IMG/VR virus record: IMGVR_UViG_3300027861_000011
Coordinates: 1 to 64,000 of that record
Direction: 5' to 3' (one strand)
From: a virus
Length of the DNA: 64,000 nucleotides
Shown: positions 1 through 8,403 of the stretch, piece by piece
Numbering within the stretch: position 1 is the first letter of the stretch
How the letters are laid out: the number at the start of each line of letters is the position of its first letter
Made by a program: the position numbers and the translations under genes
Notes under the pieces: model-generated
Told to the model about the DNA's origin: nothing
The model's input: the letters and a program-made list of their open reading frames with translations, nothing else
Databases searched by the model: none

Positions 1-105
1 CCTTTCATGTTCGTTATCTTCTTCTAAATATAATAAAACGGCAGCTTCTTGTTCGGGACCAAAGTATAAATCATTTTTCCTCTTACGACCTCTCTTCTTT
101 GCCAT
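1..105 (-). CDS. 55: T4 gp55-like late sigma factor (N-terminal part)
   Basis: The gene starts with ATG at 105 and runs off the left edge, leaving 35 residues. The stretch begins MAKKRGRKRKNDLYFGPEQE, a basic start followed by YFGPEQE. I recognise this as the N-terminus of gp55-type late-transcription sigma factors of T4-like phages, which direct host RNA polymerase to late promoters together with the sliding clamp. Only the extreme N-terminus is visible and none of the core-binding or promoter-binding regions, so the call rests on this signature and the T4-like context. The downstream glycosyltransferase begins a separate gene on the other side (stop at 107-109), so this is the 3'-most visible gene of the minus-strand block. 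Confidence 0.6.
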   Translation of the reverse strand, partial: MAKKRGRKRKNDLYFGPEQEAAVLLYLEEDNEHER

Positions 106-106
106 T

Positions 107-922
107 TTAGATTGTTGTTTCCTCGTATGTTATTTCTCTTTCATTAGGGAAGTAATACTCTTTCTTAGCTTGGGCTAACCACCAATTAGCTTCAACTGGA
201 TTCATCTCACCTTTATATGATGCAAATAATGAACCTTCTCTCTGGTTAATATGTTTGTATCCGTATCTAGGAATAATCATTACTCTAGCATCATTGAATG
301 TCATTCTAAGTAAGAATTCATAAATGAATGTTAATTTAATATTTTTCTTAAACCCACCAAAATCATCAAATGTAGATTTTTTCATAGTCATTCCATCAAT
401 ATTAAAGTTTTGAAACGCTAAAAGAGCGTTATTATCTAAAACACCTAATTCATCTGAAAAGCTATTCGCCCATGCAGCTTCGTTTGTAAGACCCATAAAC
501 CCACCATCTGTAGCATTAACATCTACAATAATCGGTAGGAATATATCAACATCATCATGTGCTGTTTTATATTCCATGACATTCTTGAACCATTTGTTTG
601 AATATTCGTCATCAAATTCTAGAAAGCTAAACCATTCTGTCTTAACATTCTCAACCCCAAAGTTTATTTGAGTTTGGAAGTCACTTCCATTTGGGTTACT
701 TATTATACGAACTATACTCTTAGCGTCACCAAAATCAAAATCTTTAAGAGTTTTTTCCACCTCTGAACCAGTTGGTACTACAATAAGTAATTCATCTGGT
801 TTAACTATTTGTTCTGTTACGCTAGTAATAGCGCCTTTGAATAGCGTTGTATCATTATCAGTTACTAATTCGTGAACTGGAAGTACTACGGTAATATCTG
901 TTGTTAATTTTTTCTTAGCCAT
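107..922 (-). CDS. GT2-like glycosyltransferase
   Basis: A 271-residue protein with a GT-A type N-terminus: a strand TVVLPVHE at 11-18, a helix, LLIVVP at 45-50, and an acidic FDDE at 103-106 in the place of the metal-binding DXD of family 2 glycosyltransferases. It would transfer a sugar from a nucleotide-sugar donor to an unknown acceptor. It is intact and sits between the sigma fragment and a second glycosyltransferase, with a six-base gap to the latter. The start ATG is preceded by an A/T-only leader. The acceptor cannot be read from the sequence; this gene is outside the main glycan cassette, so it may modify a virion protein or phage DNA instead. Confidence 0.7.
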   Translation of the reverse strand: MAKKKLTTDITVVLPVHELVTDNDTTLFKGAITSVTEQIVKPDELLIVVPTGSEVEKTLKDFDFGDAKSIVRIISNPNGSDFQTQINFGVENVKTEWFSFLEFDDEYSNKWFKNVMEYKTAHDDVDIFLPIIVDVNATDGGFMGLTNEAAWANSFSDELGVLDNNALLAFQNFNIDGMTMKKSTFDDFGGFKKNIKLTFIYEFLLRMTFNDARVMIIPRYGYKHINQREGSLFASYKGEMNPVEANWWLAQAKKEYYFPNEREITYEETTI

Positions 923-928
923 ATCTAT

Positions 929-2056
929 TTATTTTTCTGAAGTTTCGACTTGTGCTGAAACTTTTGTAATTATATTATTAAATTCGGCTTTTCTAGCCTC
1001 AACCAATCCACCATAAATTTTAGCAATCTCTGTTTTTTGATTTTCCATAGTATAAGCACCTTTAGAAGCTTCAATACCTTCCATTAAATCTGTAGGTAGG
1101 TTATCTTCTAACCATACTTTCATATAAGTGTTAATTAGTTCTGGAATATTTAAATGTGTGTTAGTCCACACACCGTTATTTTTAATTTTACTATTTCCAG
1201 CTTCATCTATTTCTTCCATCCATTCTGGAATCATATTAGGCATCTTACCAATAACTGGTGTATTACACTCAATGGCTTCTAGCGGGAACGTACCAAATCC
1301 AGAAGTATCATCAAGCCATATCGCTAAACAAGACTTACCTAATTCATCGGCAAATTGTTTTCTAGGTAATCCTCTTAATTCCTTAAATGTAACCCATTTA
1401 TAAAGTGGAAATTGCAGATAAAACATCTTAGCAATTTTAGCTGCAACACCTTGTTCTCTAGTCATAATAGAAATTACTGGAATCTTAGGTTTATCAGAAT
1501 TAACGAAGTAATCTGGGATACCAACTGGTACTACATGTGTATTAATTGAAGGAAAAAGACTTTTAATAAAATTACCTTGTTTTTTACTTGTAGTAATTAC
1601 ATCGTTAAATCCATAATCACTCCATCTTCTACCGAGTGGTAATAACTCTAATAAGTAATCGTAACTTTGAGAGAAAACAATTTTCTTACAAGGGAATTTC
1701 TTAACTTGGTCCATTACATTTGAGAATATCTCTGGAATAATGATAAAATCTTGTGGTCCAACATTTAATTGTTGACCTTCAATAGATACGTGTGGTAATT
1801 CAGCGTATTCTTCACCTAGCCAATCAGCTAGACCAATACCTTCTTGGTCACCCCTTAGTTTATAATCATTTTTTTCGTGTAGGATATGTGCGTTATAACC
1901 TAAATCAATTAATGTTTTTACGTGCTCATAAATATTTGCTATACCAGCAGTTGGATTTCCTTTTGTGTCCAACGTAAAAAAGTATAAGCCAAAATCTTTA
2001 TTATCTAATTTAGATATAATTTCTTCGACTTGTTGTTTTTGTACTTGTTCTTCCAT
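929..2056 (-). CDS. GT4-like (GT-B fold) glycosyltransferase
   Basis: A 375-residue protein resembling group 1 glycosyltransferases. The C-terminal donor-binding half has the characteristic loop FGTFPLEAIECNTPVIG (about 254-270), where the Glu after Pro-Leu contacts the sugar nucleotide in GT4 enzymes. The N-terminal half (about 20-180) shows the alternating strands of a Rossmann-like acceptor domain. It lies directly upstream of the GT2-like gene and is probably cotranscribed. The leader is a run of AATAAA-like repeats with no Shine-Dalgarno sequence. The sugar and acceptor are unknown. Similar enzymes occur in other large T4-like phages; confidence is good for the fold and low for the substrate. 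Confidence 0.7.
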   Translation of the reverse strand: MEEQVQKQQVEEIISKLDNKDFGLYFFTLDTKGNPTAGIANIYEHVKTLIDLGYNAHILHEKNDYKLRGDQEGIGLADWLGEEYAELPHVSIEGQQLNVGPQDFIIIPEIFSNVMDQVKKFPCKKIVFSQSYDYLLELLPLGRRWSDYGFNDVITTSKKQGNFIKSLFPSINTHVVPVGIPDYFVNSDKPKIPVISIMTREQGVAAKIAKMFYLQFPLYKWVTFKELRGLPRKQFADELGKSCLAIWLDDTSGFGTFPLEAIECNTPVIGKMPNMIPEWMEEIDEAGNSKIKNNGVWTNTHLNIPELINTYMKVWLEDNLPTDLMEGIEASKGAYTMENQKTEIAKIYGGLVEARKAEFNNIITKVSAQVETSEK

Positions 2057-2078
2057 TTTATTTTTATTTTTATTTTTA

Positions 2079-2447
2079 TTATATTTCTTTTATTATTCCG
2101 TAATTTATAAGTGTATTATAACTTAATTTAAACGGTAATGTTGTTTTACTTAAACCTCTCTCAACCCCCAATGAATCGTCAATATCTTCATTATATGTTA
2201 AAACTACTTCAAAAAGCAGTCTAACCATTTCATATCTTGTCATATCGATTTCTCTACCCTTAGTAAATGTTTTAGTGTAAACCTCTTTACCAACGCATTC
2301 ATCACCTTCGTAAATTTCTTTAACATCAACTTCGGTTACTTCACCATAAGCAAGACTTTTATCTGAATTTAACATTGTATGCATAGCTTCAAAATCTATT
2401 ACATATTCAACCCCACCAATATCTAGTAAATTATCCATATTAATCAT
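2079..2447 (-). CDS. hypothetical acidic protein, 122 residues
   Basis: I do not recognise this protein. It is acidic, has no membrane segment or signal peptide, and seems to be a small alpha/beta domain: a hydrophobic start GGVEYVIDFEAMHTML, a predicted strand pair around 40-62, and a helix near 70-90. Its 5' end overlaps the 3' end of the upstream 203-residue gene by eight bases, so the two are probably translationally coupled and may work together. Coding potential is supported by the tight overlap and the same strand and composition as its neighbours. Confidence 0.6.
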   Translation of the reverse strand: MINMDNLLDIGGVEYVIDFEAMHTMLNSDKSLAYGEVTEVDVKEIYEGDECVGKEVYTKTFTKGREIDMTRYEMVRLLFEVVLTYNEDIDDSLGVERGLSKTTLPFKLSYNTLINYGIIKEI

Positions 2448-3051
2448 CTATTTCTTCGTATGTCGTTATTTTAGTGTTAAGTATTTTTTCTCTAAGGTCC
2501 TCGTCAGCCATGAACTCAAGAATTGAGTCTAATTCAAAATCAGATTTTGAATCTTTATTGTAAGATGTGTTTATTTTGATTGATAATTTACCTTCTGGTT
2601 TTGATTCTAAAGCCATTGGGTTGGCTGTGATTAAAACATCCACACCATCCCAATATTCATTGTAGTTCTTTACAAATCGAATATTTTCTGCTCTACAAGA
2701 TAATTTAGATAGAAAGAATAATGTGGATGGGATGCTTTTATTAACTTCTCTTGAAACAATTTCAATTTCATGCTCCTCTTCATCCTTAATGTCCATATGG
2801 AACATATTGAATTTATTCATTAGGTTATTGTCAGTCTGGTCAGCATGACCAAATATCTCTAACGCTGCTTCATCATAAATAAACTTATTCATTTCATCAA
2901 CAGATTCGAAGTTAAAATACTTCATCAAATCAAATTCAGTTATGGTATCTTCTTCTATATCAGTTTCTCTAATATATTTTTCATATGTATAAGTTAATTG
3001 ACCTAAAAAGTCCCTTAACACTTCATTTAACGTTACCCCAATTCGAGCCAT
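2440..3051 (-). CDS. hypothetical protein, possible degenerate HAD-like fold
   Basis: A 203-residue acidic protein of unknown function. The order of three short blocks resembles a HAD-type 5'-nucleotidase that has lost its catalytic residues: RIGVTLNEVLRDF (3-15) where the nucleophile Asp strand would be, STLFFLSKL near 108-116 where motif II would be, and DVLITANP (about 138-145) followed by KPEGKLSIKI where motifs III and IV would be. The nucleophile DxD is absent. This is my inference from motif order only. The gene is coupled to the downstream 122-residue gene by an overlap and starts just after an AAATAAATAGGT leader. Confidence 0.55.
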   Translation of the reverse strand: MARIGVTLNEVLRDFLGQLTYTYEKYIRETDIEEDTITEFDLMKYFNFESVDEMNKFIYDEAALEIFGHADQTDNNLMNKFNMFHMDIKDEEEHEIEIVSREVNKSIPSTLFFLSKLSCRAENIRFVKNYNEYWDGVDVLITANPMALESKPEGKLSIKINTSYNKDSKSDFELDSILEFMADEDLREKILNTKITTYEEIDD

Positions 3052-3118
3052 ACCTATTTATTTTTTATTATTTTAATAATAATATTAATAGTAAGTAGGT
3101 ATAGCTATAAAGTAAACC

Positions 3119-3982
3119 TTAACCTTTAAATTTTCTTTTAAAAAATATTCTTAATCTTCTGAATAATTTGTTTTTTTTCTTAGGTTTTTTATCTTTTAAA
3201 TAAACTGGTTTTAGAACTGGCCTAGATTGTTTGATTTTAGTTGGTCTATTATTAATTACTGTTTCGTAATTATCTAATATCTTACTAATAATTTTATTTC
3301 TTACTATATCATCATTAGTGAATTCAAAGAAACCAATCTCTGTAATATTTCTATGTCTATTCATTACGTCATATAACCCACTGTCATTTACATATTTATA
3401 TTTATCTGATTGGTCTAAATCCCCAGAAAGAACATATTTAGAATTTGTACCGATTCTAGTTAGAAGTGTTTTAACTTGTTCTGGTGACATATTTTGTACC
3501 TCTTCAACAATCACTATAGAATTATCGATTGTCTTACCTCTAAGGAACCCTAATGGCTCAACTTTTATTATTTCAGCATCTTCTAATTGAGTCCTTGCTG
3601 ATTTACCAATTATCTTATCAATAATATCTAAAGACGATGCAACGTGTGGTTCCATCTTTTCTCTCATATCTCCAGGTATGAAACCTAATTTCTCCCCAGC
3701 CTCAACTGCTGGTTTAACAATAACAAGTGTTTCATGTTGATTTGTTTTGTTTTGTATTAATTCAATTGCTCTAGCAATAGCTACAAATGACTTACCTACA
3801 CCAGCTGGTCCAGACGAGATAATAATTTCTTTATCCGTTATTAAATTTGCGAATTCTTTTTGTTTTACATTCTTACACTTAAGTCTACGCTTTGTTTTTA
3901 AAACTTTATTTATAAAACTTACGTCTTGTTCTGGTTCTTGATTTGTCGTTTTAGTGGTATTCTTTCTGGTGCCTTTAGTCAT
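3119..3982 (-). CDS. phoH: PhoH-like P-loop ATPase
   Basis: A 287-residue PhoH-family ATPase. The P-loop GPAGVGKS is at 58-65, the Walker B strand IVIVEEVQN at 156-164, and the sensor-like SGDLDQ at 186-191, all in the PhoH order. The first 40 residues are basic and low in complexity and the last 45 residues are again Lys/Arg-rich, which could bind nucleic acid. PhoH is one of the commonest auxiliary genes in marine phages; an RNA-helicase or RNA-handling role has been proposed for the family but its role in phages is unsettled. It follows the 323-residue gene by three bases, so the two are likely cotranscribed. Confidence 0.92.
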   Translation of the reverse strand: MTKGTRKNTTKTTNQEPEQDVSFINKVLKTKRRLKCKNVKQKEFANLITDKEIIISSGPAGVGKSFVAIARAIELIQNKTNQHETLVIVKPAVEAGEKLGFIPGDMREKMEPHVASSLDIIDKIIGKSARTQLEDAEIIKVEPLGFLRGKTIDNSIVIVEEVQNMSPEQVKTLLTRIGTNSKYVLSGDLDQSDKYKYVNDSGLYDVMNRHRNITEIGFFEFTNDDIVRNKIISKILDNYETVINNRPTKIKQSRPVLKPVYLKDKKPKKKNKLFRRLRIFFKRKFKG

Positions 3983-3985
3983 ATA

Positions 3986-4957
3986 TTAATTTTTAGCTTC
4001 TTTGTTTTTATATTTATTATCTAATTCTCCCATTCTGTACTTCTCTAATAAATATTCACCATTTACTATAACTTCAGCTTTAAATTTAATTACATAAAAA
4101 CCATTGTATTCAATTATCTTATCAAAACTAGTAATCATATATTGGAATTGACGGAAGTCTTTAGCACCTACAGTTTTATATGAAGTGAAACCCACTCCTA
4201 CAATATCAAGTATGTCAGAAACCTTTGGCTTCTTTATAGCTCTTTTAATTTCAGATATAAGGAGTCTAGTCTTTCTGTCATATTCATCTGGGTATTTACT
4301 AATGTAAAATTCAAGTAATCTATCGGAATCATTAATCTTTCTAACGTTAAGCTTCTTGGAATATTTTTCTATTTCAAACTTAGGTCTTAAATCTCTAACA
4401 ACTTTAATTGGTCTTTCGGCTTTAATGAAGGATTGATAATCGTCACTACTTATTTCACCTAGTGTTGCTGATTCAGAACCATCGTCATGATTAATTGACT
4501 CTTTCTGTTCTTCCTCATTATAGGCATTAATATTATCATTATTCATAATATCACTACCACTCATTGTTATCTCGTTATTATCAACAACTAATTCAAGAGG
4601 GTAATCGTCATGTGTATCCATTTTTACTTTACCTAGTAGAATCTTTTGACTAACAGAGTCTGGTGCTTTAGTATCTAGAATAGGGAAACCATCTTCATCA
4701 ACACCTAAGTCTTTGATTATGTAATCATTTGAAGCGTCAAGTATCTTAAGTATTCTCCATCTTAGGAGTTTAACTTCCTCAGTTATTTCACCTTGAACTA
4801 GGGAGTCAGCTAGAGTACCTTGATTGTATCTTTGGTGGTTACCTGTGTCATTTCCTAAATCCACAGATTCTTGACCTAATGCATTCTTCTCAACACTAGC
4901 CATTGCTATTGCTATTGCACTTATTTGTCTTTTAAGCCATTTCATAATTTTTTTCAT
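3986..4957 (-). CDS. hypothetical protein, 323 residues
   Basis: I do not recognise a family. The N-terminus is basic with a weakly hydrophobic stretch (AIAIAMAS, about 14-21), too short and weak for a convincing signal peptide. The middle (about 110-175) is acidic, Asn/Asp-rich and probably disordered. The C-terminal half (about 185-310) is a compact basic alpha/beta region with PKVSDILDIVGVGFTSYKT. The start ATG at 4957 lies inside the 3' end of gmd (26-base overlap); a second in-frame ATG at 4945 is also possible. The layout suggests a structural or DNA-associated phage protein, but nothing proves it. Confidence 0.55.
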   Translation of the reverse strand: MKKIMKWLKRQISAIAIAMASVEKNALGQESVDLGNDTGNHQRYNQGTLADSLVQGEITEEVKLLRWRILKILDASNDYIIKDLGVDEDGFPILDTKAPDSVSQKILLGKVKMDTHDDYPLELVVDNNEITMSGSDIMNNDNINAYNEEEQKESINHDDGSESATLGEISSDDYQSFIKAERPIKVVRDLRPKFEIEKYSKKLNVRKINDSDRLLEFYISKYPDEYDRKTRLLISEIKRAIKKPKVSDILDIVGVGFTSYKTVGAKDFRQFQYMITSFDKIIEYNGFYVIKFKAEVIVNGEYLLEKYRMGELDNKYKNKEAKN

Positions 4958-5927
4958 AATATTCTAACCAATATTTAACCATTTCATCTAACATTGTTTC
5001 AAACGTATATTTAGGTTTCCAATCTAATTCATTTCTAATTTTACTTGAATCTCCTTTAAGGTCTCTTAACTCTTCTGGTCTTAAGTGTTTTGAATCCATT
5101 ATAATATAATCCTCATAATTTAAATCTAAAACGTTAAATGTGTATTCACATAACTCTTTAACTGAGTGAGAGATTCCAGTAGCACAAACATAATCATCAG
5201 GTTTATCTGTTTGTAACATAAGCCACATTGCTTCTACATAATCCTTAGCATGTCCCCAGTCTCTAGTAGCGTCTAAATTACCTAATGATAATTTATCTTG
5301 TAACCCTAATTTAATTCTAACTGCGGCCTTAACAACCTTATTGGTTACGAAGTTCGTGCCTCTTCTTGGTGATTCGTGATTAAAAAGAATTCCATTCCAT
5401 ATTTTCATATTATATGAATTTCTATAATTCCTACAAATATTATAAGAGAAAACCTTTGCACATCCATAGGGACTTACAGGGTCTAACTTTGTACTTTCTC
5501 TTTGGTATCCATCGCAATCAATATTATTACCAAACATTTCTGAAGAACTAGCTTGGTATATTTTTGATTTAGGTGATACCATTCTTACGGCTTCTAAAAG
5601 GTTAAGTGTGCCAACTCCTGTAACATTAGCGGTATAAATTGGTTGGTCGAAACTAACCCTTACGTGTGATTGAGCTGCTAGATTATAAATTTCATCTGGT
5701 TGTACTTTGGTTAGAACTCTAACTAGTGATGCCATGTCTGTAAGGTCAGAATATTCTAAATTAATTGACTCATTTCTAACTAAATGTTCAATTCTGGTAG
5801 TTTGTGTTTCTGATACTGAATTTCTTTTTACAGTCCCCCATACTTCGTAATTCTTATTTAATAGGAACTCAGCAAGATATGAGCCATCTTGGCCGTTAAT
5901 ACCTGTGATTAAAGCTTTTTTACTCAT
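4932..5927 (-). CDS. gmd: GDP-mannose 4,6-dehydratase
   Basis: A short-chain dehydrogenase of 331 residues that should convert GDP-D-mannose to GDP-4-keto-6-deoxy-D-mannose, the precursor of GDP-L-fucose, GDP-rhamnose and related sugars. The NADP-binding motif TGINGQDGSYL is at 8-18, the family block SSSEMFG at 127-133 with catalytic Glu130, and the catalytic YGCAK at 154-158. The block NHESPRRGTNFVTNKV is also typical of Gmd. It is somewhat shorter than the E. coli enzyme (373 residues). It opens the 3' side of the glycan cassette. No GDP-fucose synthase (Fcl/WcaG) is visible in this window, so the second step must come from the host or from elsewhere in the genome. Confidence 0.95.
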   Translation of the reverse strand: MSKKALITGINGQDGSYLAEFLLNKNYEVWGTVKRNSVSETQTTRIEHLVRNESINLEYSDLTDMASLVRVLTKVQPDEIYNLAAQSHVRVSFDQPIYTANVTGVGTLNLLEAVRMVSPKSKIYQASSSEMFGNNIDCDGYQRESTKLDPVSPYGCAKVFSYNICRNYRNSYNMKIWNGILFNHESPRRGTNFVTNKVVKAAVRIKLGLQDKLSLGNLDATRDWGHAKDYVEAMWLMLQTDKPDDYVCATGISHSVKELCEYTFNVLDLNYEDYIIMDSKHLRPEELRDLKGDSSKIRNELDWKPKYTFETMLDEMVKYWLEYYEKNYEMA

Positions 5928-5964
5928 ATGTTAAAGGTACTGCATATAAATAAAAAAATAAATA

Positions 5965-6579
5965 CTAAATCTTATAAAATAAGTCAAAATCTTTTTTAAA
6001 TGTTTTATAAATCTTATCCCTTACTTCGTCACTTAATACAGAATCATTCTTACTACTATTTAAGTGTTTTAAATCATTATTAAAACCGTACTTCTCAGCA
6101 ACAACCGAAAAGTCTTCAGCTAATGTCTCTTGTTTCATTACATGGTCAACAATTAAATTACCATCATTATCCGTTACCCATTTGTGTTGGTGGAGTGGAT
6201 TTGAACCATCCCAGAACGGATTATGTTTTTTATGTGACGGCCATTCCCAATGTGTAGGAAAATCTTTGTTCGCCCATTCTTCAATAGTATCTGGGTAGAA
6301 GTCTTTAACATCTTGACCTATATTTTTATGAGTCTTATGAAAATCATACCAAGATTTAATTAAATCATAGGGATTTCTAACACAAGCGAAACTATATCTA
6401 TTATCCCATTCATAAGTACTAATTTGATTCTTAATCGTAATTGCTTTATTATGTTGAAATGGATAGAAATTTTTAACCTTAAGTATTTTATCCCATATTG
6501 TATTTGTTCCCGTTTTAGGTATGGCAACAAATATGTAATCATTTTTCTTTATCTCTACAATATGTTTATTTAATCCCAT
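5965..6579 (-). CDS. PAPS-dependent sulfotransferase (copy 1 of a duplicated type)
   Basis: A 204-residue cytosolic-type sulfotransferase. The 5'-phosphosulfate-binding loop is PKTGTNT (21-27) and the 3'-phosphate-binding block is CVRNPYDLIKSWY (66-78). It should move sulfate from PAPS to a hydroxyl or amine, most likely on a glycan given its neighbours. It is clearly paralogous to the protein at 7831-8403: both share DFYPDT-EEW, FPTHW and NPL-Q-W blocks. Its start overlaps the 3' end of the FkbM gene by ten bases. PAPS would have to come from the host, because no PAPS synthesis gene is seen here. Confidence 0.85.
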   Translation of the reverse strand: MGLNKHIVEIKKNDYIFVAIPKTGTNTIWDKILKVKNFYPFQHNKAITIKNQISTYEWDNRYSFACVRNPYDLIKSWYDFHKTHKNIGQDVKDFYPDTIEEWANKDFPTHWEWPSHKKHNPFWDGSNPLHQHKWVTDNDGNLIVDHVMKQETLAEDFSVVAEKYGFNNDLKHLNSSKNDSVLSDEVRDKIYKTFKKDFDLFYKI

Positions 6580-7175
6580 TTAAAAACTTTTACATTTTTA
6601 CCCCTAATAGTATTTAATAAATCTTGTGTTGTTTTAACATTTTCACCATTAACAAATCTCTCATGTGTTTCCACATATAATTCATCCATGATAGATACAG
6701 TACCCTCTTTCATTAAGTGTCTTAACACATCATATTCAGCACCTTCAATATCCATCTTAACAATTACTTGGTCGTACTCACTAAATTGTTCTAAAAACTT
6801 TGAGAAGTTTATTGCTTCGATTGGGACGATATTATCAAGTCTTTTTCCATGGCCATCAATGTTCTCAATCTTATCATTTTTAATTCTACATCCAACACTA
6901 GTTAATTCACCAGGTTCTCCGCTACCACCCATACCATTGGGTGCATCATATTTCTTAGACCTAACACCCCTAGCAAATTCAAGAGTAGATTCTTCAATCC
7001 AAATCGCTTTCTGATATCCAGTAGCGTTTTTAATATTAGTATAATTTAATTCAATATCTGGGTTTGGTTCGAATGAATGTATTTCCCATTCATCATTATT
7101 AAAGAATTTAAACTTCTTGTTAAATTCTTGTAATCCTTGTCCTAGGTTTGCACCACAATCTATAAAAACTTTCAT
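6570..7175 (-). CDS. FkbM-family SAM-dependent methyltransferase
   Basis: A 201-residue class I methyltransferase. The SAM-binding start VFIDCGANLGQG is at 3-14, the second acidic strand HSFEPNP at 33-39, and the family hallmark VKMDIEGAEYDVLR at 139-152. FkbM proteins usually O-methylate sugars or polyketides; in this cassette a sugar hydroxyl is the likely target. The stop overlaps the start of the sulfotransferase downstream, which points to coupled translation. Compared with longer FkbM proteins it has little N-terminal addition, so it appears to be a single catalytic domain. Confidence 0.85.
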   Translation of the reverse strand: MKVFIDCGANLGQGLQEFNKKFKFFNNDEWEIHSFEPNPDIELNYTNIKNATGYQKAIWIEESTLEFARGVRSKKYDAPNGMGGSGEPGELTSVGCRIKNDKIENIDGHGKRLDNIVPIEAINFSKFLEQFSEYDQVIVKMDIEGAEYDVLRHLMKEGTVSIMDELYVETHERFVNGENVKTTQDLLNTIRGKNVKVFKWD

Positions 7176-7199
7176 TATCGTTAATTTATTAATCTTATT

Positions 7200-7829
7200 T
7201 TATAAATGACACCTTTTCAAGTGTTTTTTAACTAATTCATTAAATTCAACTTTCTCAATGAATTTAGAATCTTTAGTTTTAATATAAGCGCCAGATGAAT
7301 AATAACACATTGGGTACTTTACTGCTGGATTTCTAACTTCAGTAGTTGCTGTAATCAATTCGTAATTACAAGCCTTAGCTAGTTCACTCCAAAACTCTGT
7401 ATTATATTCCCAGAAACCATGTTTTGGCCACGGCCTATTAAGTAGTGTTTTATGTTGTTCAGAATCCATTGGAACTGCGTGACCATATACACATCCTTCA
7501 GCACCCCAGTCATGTAATTGTTTAAAGACACTATATTGGTCTATAACATGTTCACTGGTTCCGTGATTAGTTACAATATGAAACTTACCATTAAACTCAG
7601 CTCTAGGTTTGGTTAGGTCATGTCTAACCGCACCATTCTTTCCATTCATATCAACAGATGTATGAATGTAACCCAAACTTGTGTAGTAAGGTTTTGCAAC
7701 ATTAAATTTTATTTTCTCAGCGTACCATGGATTAATTACCTGGTCACCTAATTCTAACATCTCTTTACCTTCTGCATTAGCTATAACGTATTTTTGGATG
7801 AATTTTGATTGATATTCGCAAATTGCCAT
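7200..7829 (-). CDS. class I methyltransferase-like protein (copy 1)
   Basis: A 209-residue protein with a methyltransferase-like layout: LELGDQVIN (25-33) as motif I, SVDMNGKNGAVRHDLTK as the acidic second strand, and FHIVTNHGTSEHV as motif IV before a helix. The motif I glycine pattern is poorer than in canonical enzymes. It is paralogous to 8403-9032 (LELG-QVIN, TSLG--HTS-D-NG--GA, TEH and PHGL/KHGF plus EYNT blocks). It follows the sulfotransferase at 7831 with one base between them. The substrate is probably a sugar, judged by context only. Confidence 0.65.
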   Translation of the reverse strand: MAICEYQSKFIQKYVIANAEGKEMLELGDQVINPWYAEKIKFNVAKPYYTSLGYIHTSVDMNGKNGAVRHDLTKPRAEFNGKFHIVTNHGTSEHVIDQYSVFKQLHDWGAEGCVYGHAVPMDSEQHKTLLNRPWPKHGFWEYNTEFWSELAKACNYELITATTEVRNPAVKYPMCYYSSGAYIKTKDSKFIEKVEFNELVKKHLKRCHL

Positions 7830-7830
7830 A

Positions 7831-8403
7831 TTATTTTTCGTATTTAAATGTTATAAAGTCTTCCTTAAAATAATTATAAATCTTATTTAGTAAAGAGTCA
7901 TCTATATCTTTTTTGTTTGAAGGATTATTAATAGTTAATTCTTTATTACTATTCACAATCTCCTTTATTTCTTTAAACTCGTTATTTATTTCTTCTATCT
8001 TGATAACCTTATTAACTAATAAGTTATCACCATTATAAAGCCATTGTTTTTGTTTAAGTGGGTTTGTTGGCCACTTATGTGTTTTAGTCCAGTGTGTAGG
8101 AAATCCTTTATCTACCCATTCCTCGAATGTATCTGGATAAAAATCCTTAACTTCTTTAGTAATCTTAGGTGTGTGTTTATGGTGGAAATACCATGACCTA
8201 CATAACTCATAAGGATTTCTAACAATACCAAAACTAAATGTGTCATTCCACTTAGGTAATCTACCTTTCATGTTCTTAGACAACATGTGATACATCGGCT
8301 TACTTCCATTTACCTTGTCATCCCACTCGTACAAGTAATTGAATACTGAAGTGGAAGCACATCTAGGTTTGGATACGAATATTATCTTTTGATACGGTTT
8401 CAT
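7831..8403 (-). CDS. PAPS-dependent sulfotransferase (copy 2)
   Basis: A 190-residue sulfotransferase with the PAPS loop SKPRCASTS (11-19) and the 3'-phosphate-binding block VRNPYELCRSWYF (61-73). It is paralogous to 5965-6579, sharing DFYPDTFEEW, FPTHW and a matching C-terminal region. Its ATG overlaps the TAA of the upstream methyltransferase by one base (TAATG), a tight coupling. The target is unknown but lies most likely on the same glycan as its methyltransferase partner. The protein is short for the family, close to the minimal catalytic core. Confidence 0.83.
   Translation of the reverse strand: MKPYQKIIFVSKPRCASTSVFNYLYEWDDKVNGSKPMYHMLSKNMKGRLPKWNDTFSFGIVRNPYELCRSWYFHHKHTPKITKEVKDFYPDTFEEWVDKGFPTHWTKTHKWPTNPLKQKQWLYNGDNLLVNKVIKIEEINNEFKEIKEIVNSNKELTINNPSNKKDIDDSLLNKIYNYFKEDFITFKYEK

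Noticed and set aside
1128-1403. Plus-strand frame opposite the GT4-like gene
   Set aside because: It is a shadow in a region already explained by a motif-bearing minus-strand gene; the encoded sequence is low-complexity and lacks any domain.
7060-7085. Possible tRNA T-arm-like GGTTCGAAT
   Set aside because: It lies inside the FkbM gene on the opposite strand, and no acceptor stem or anticodon arm can be formed around it. No tRNA was found in the window.
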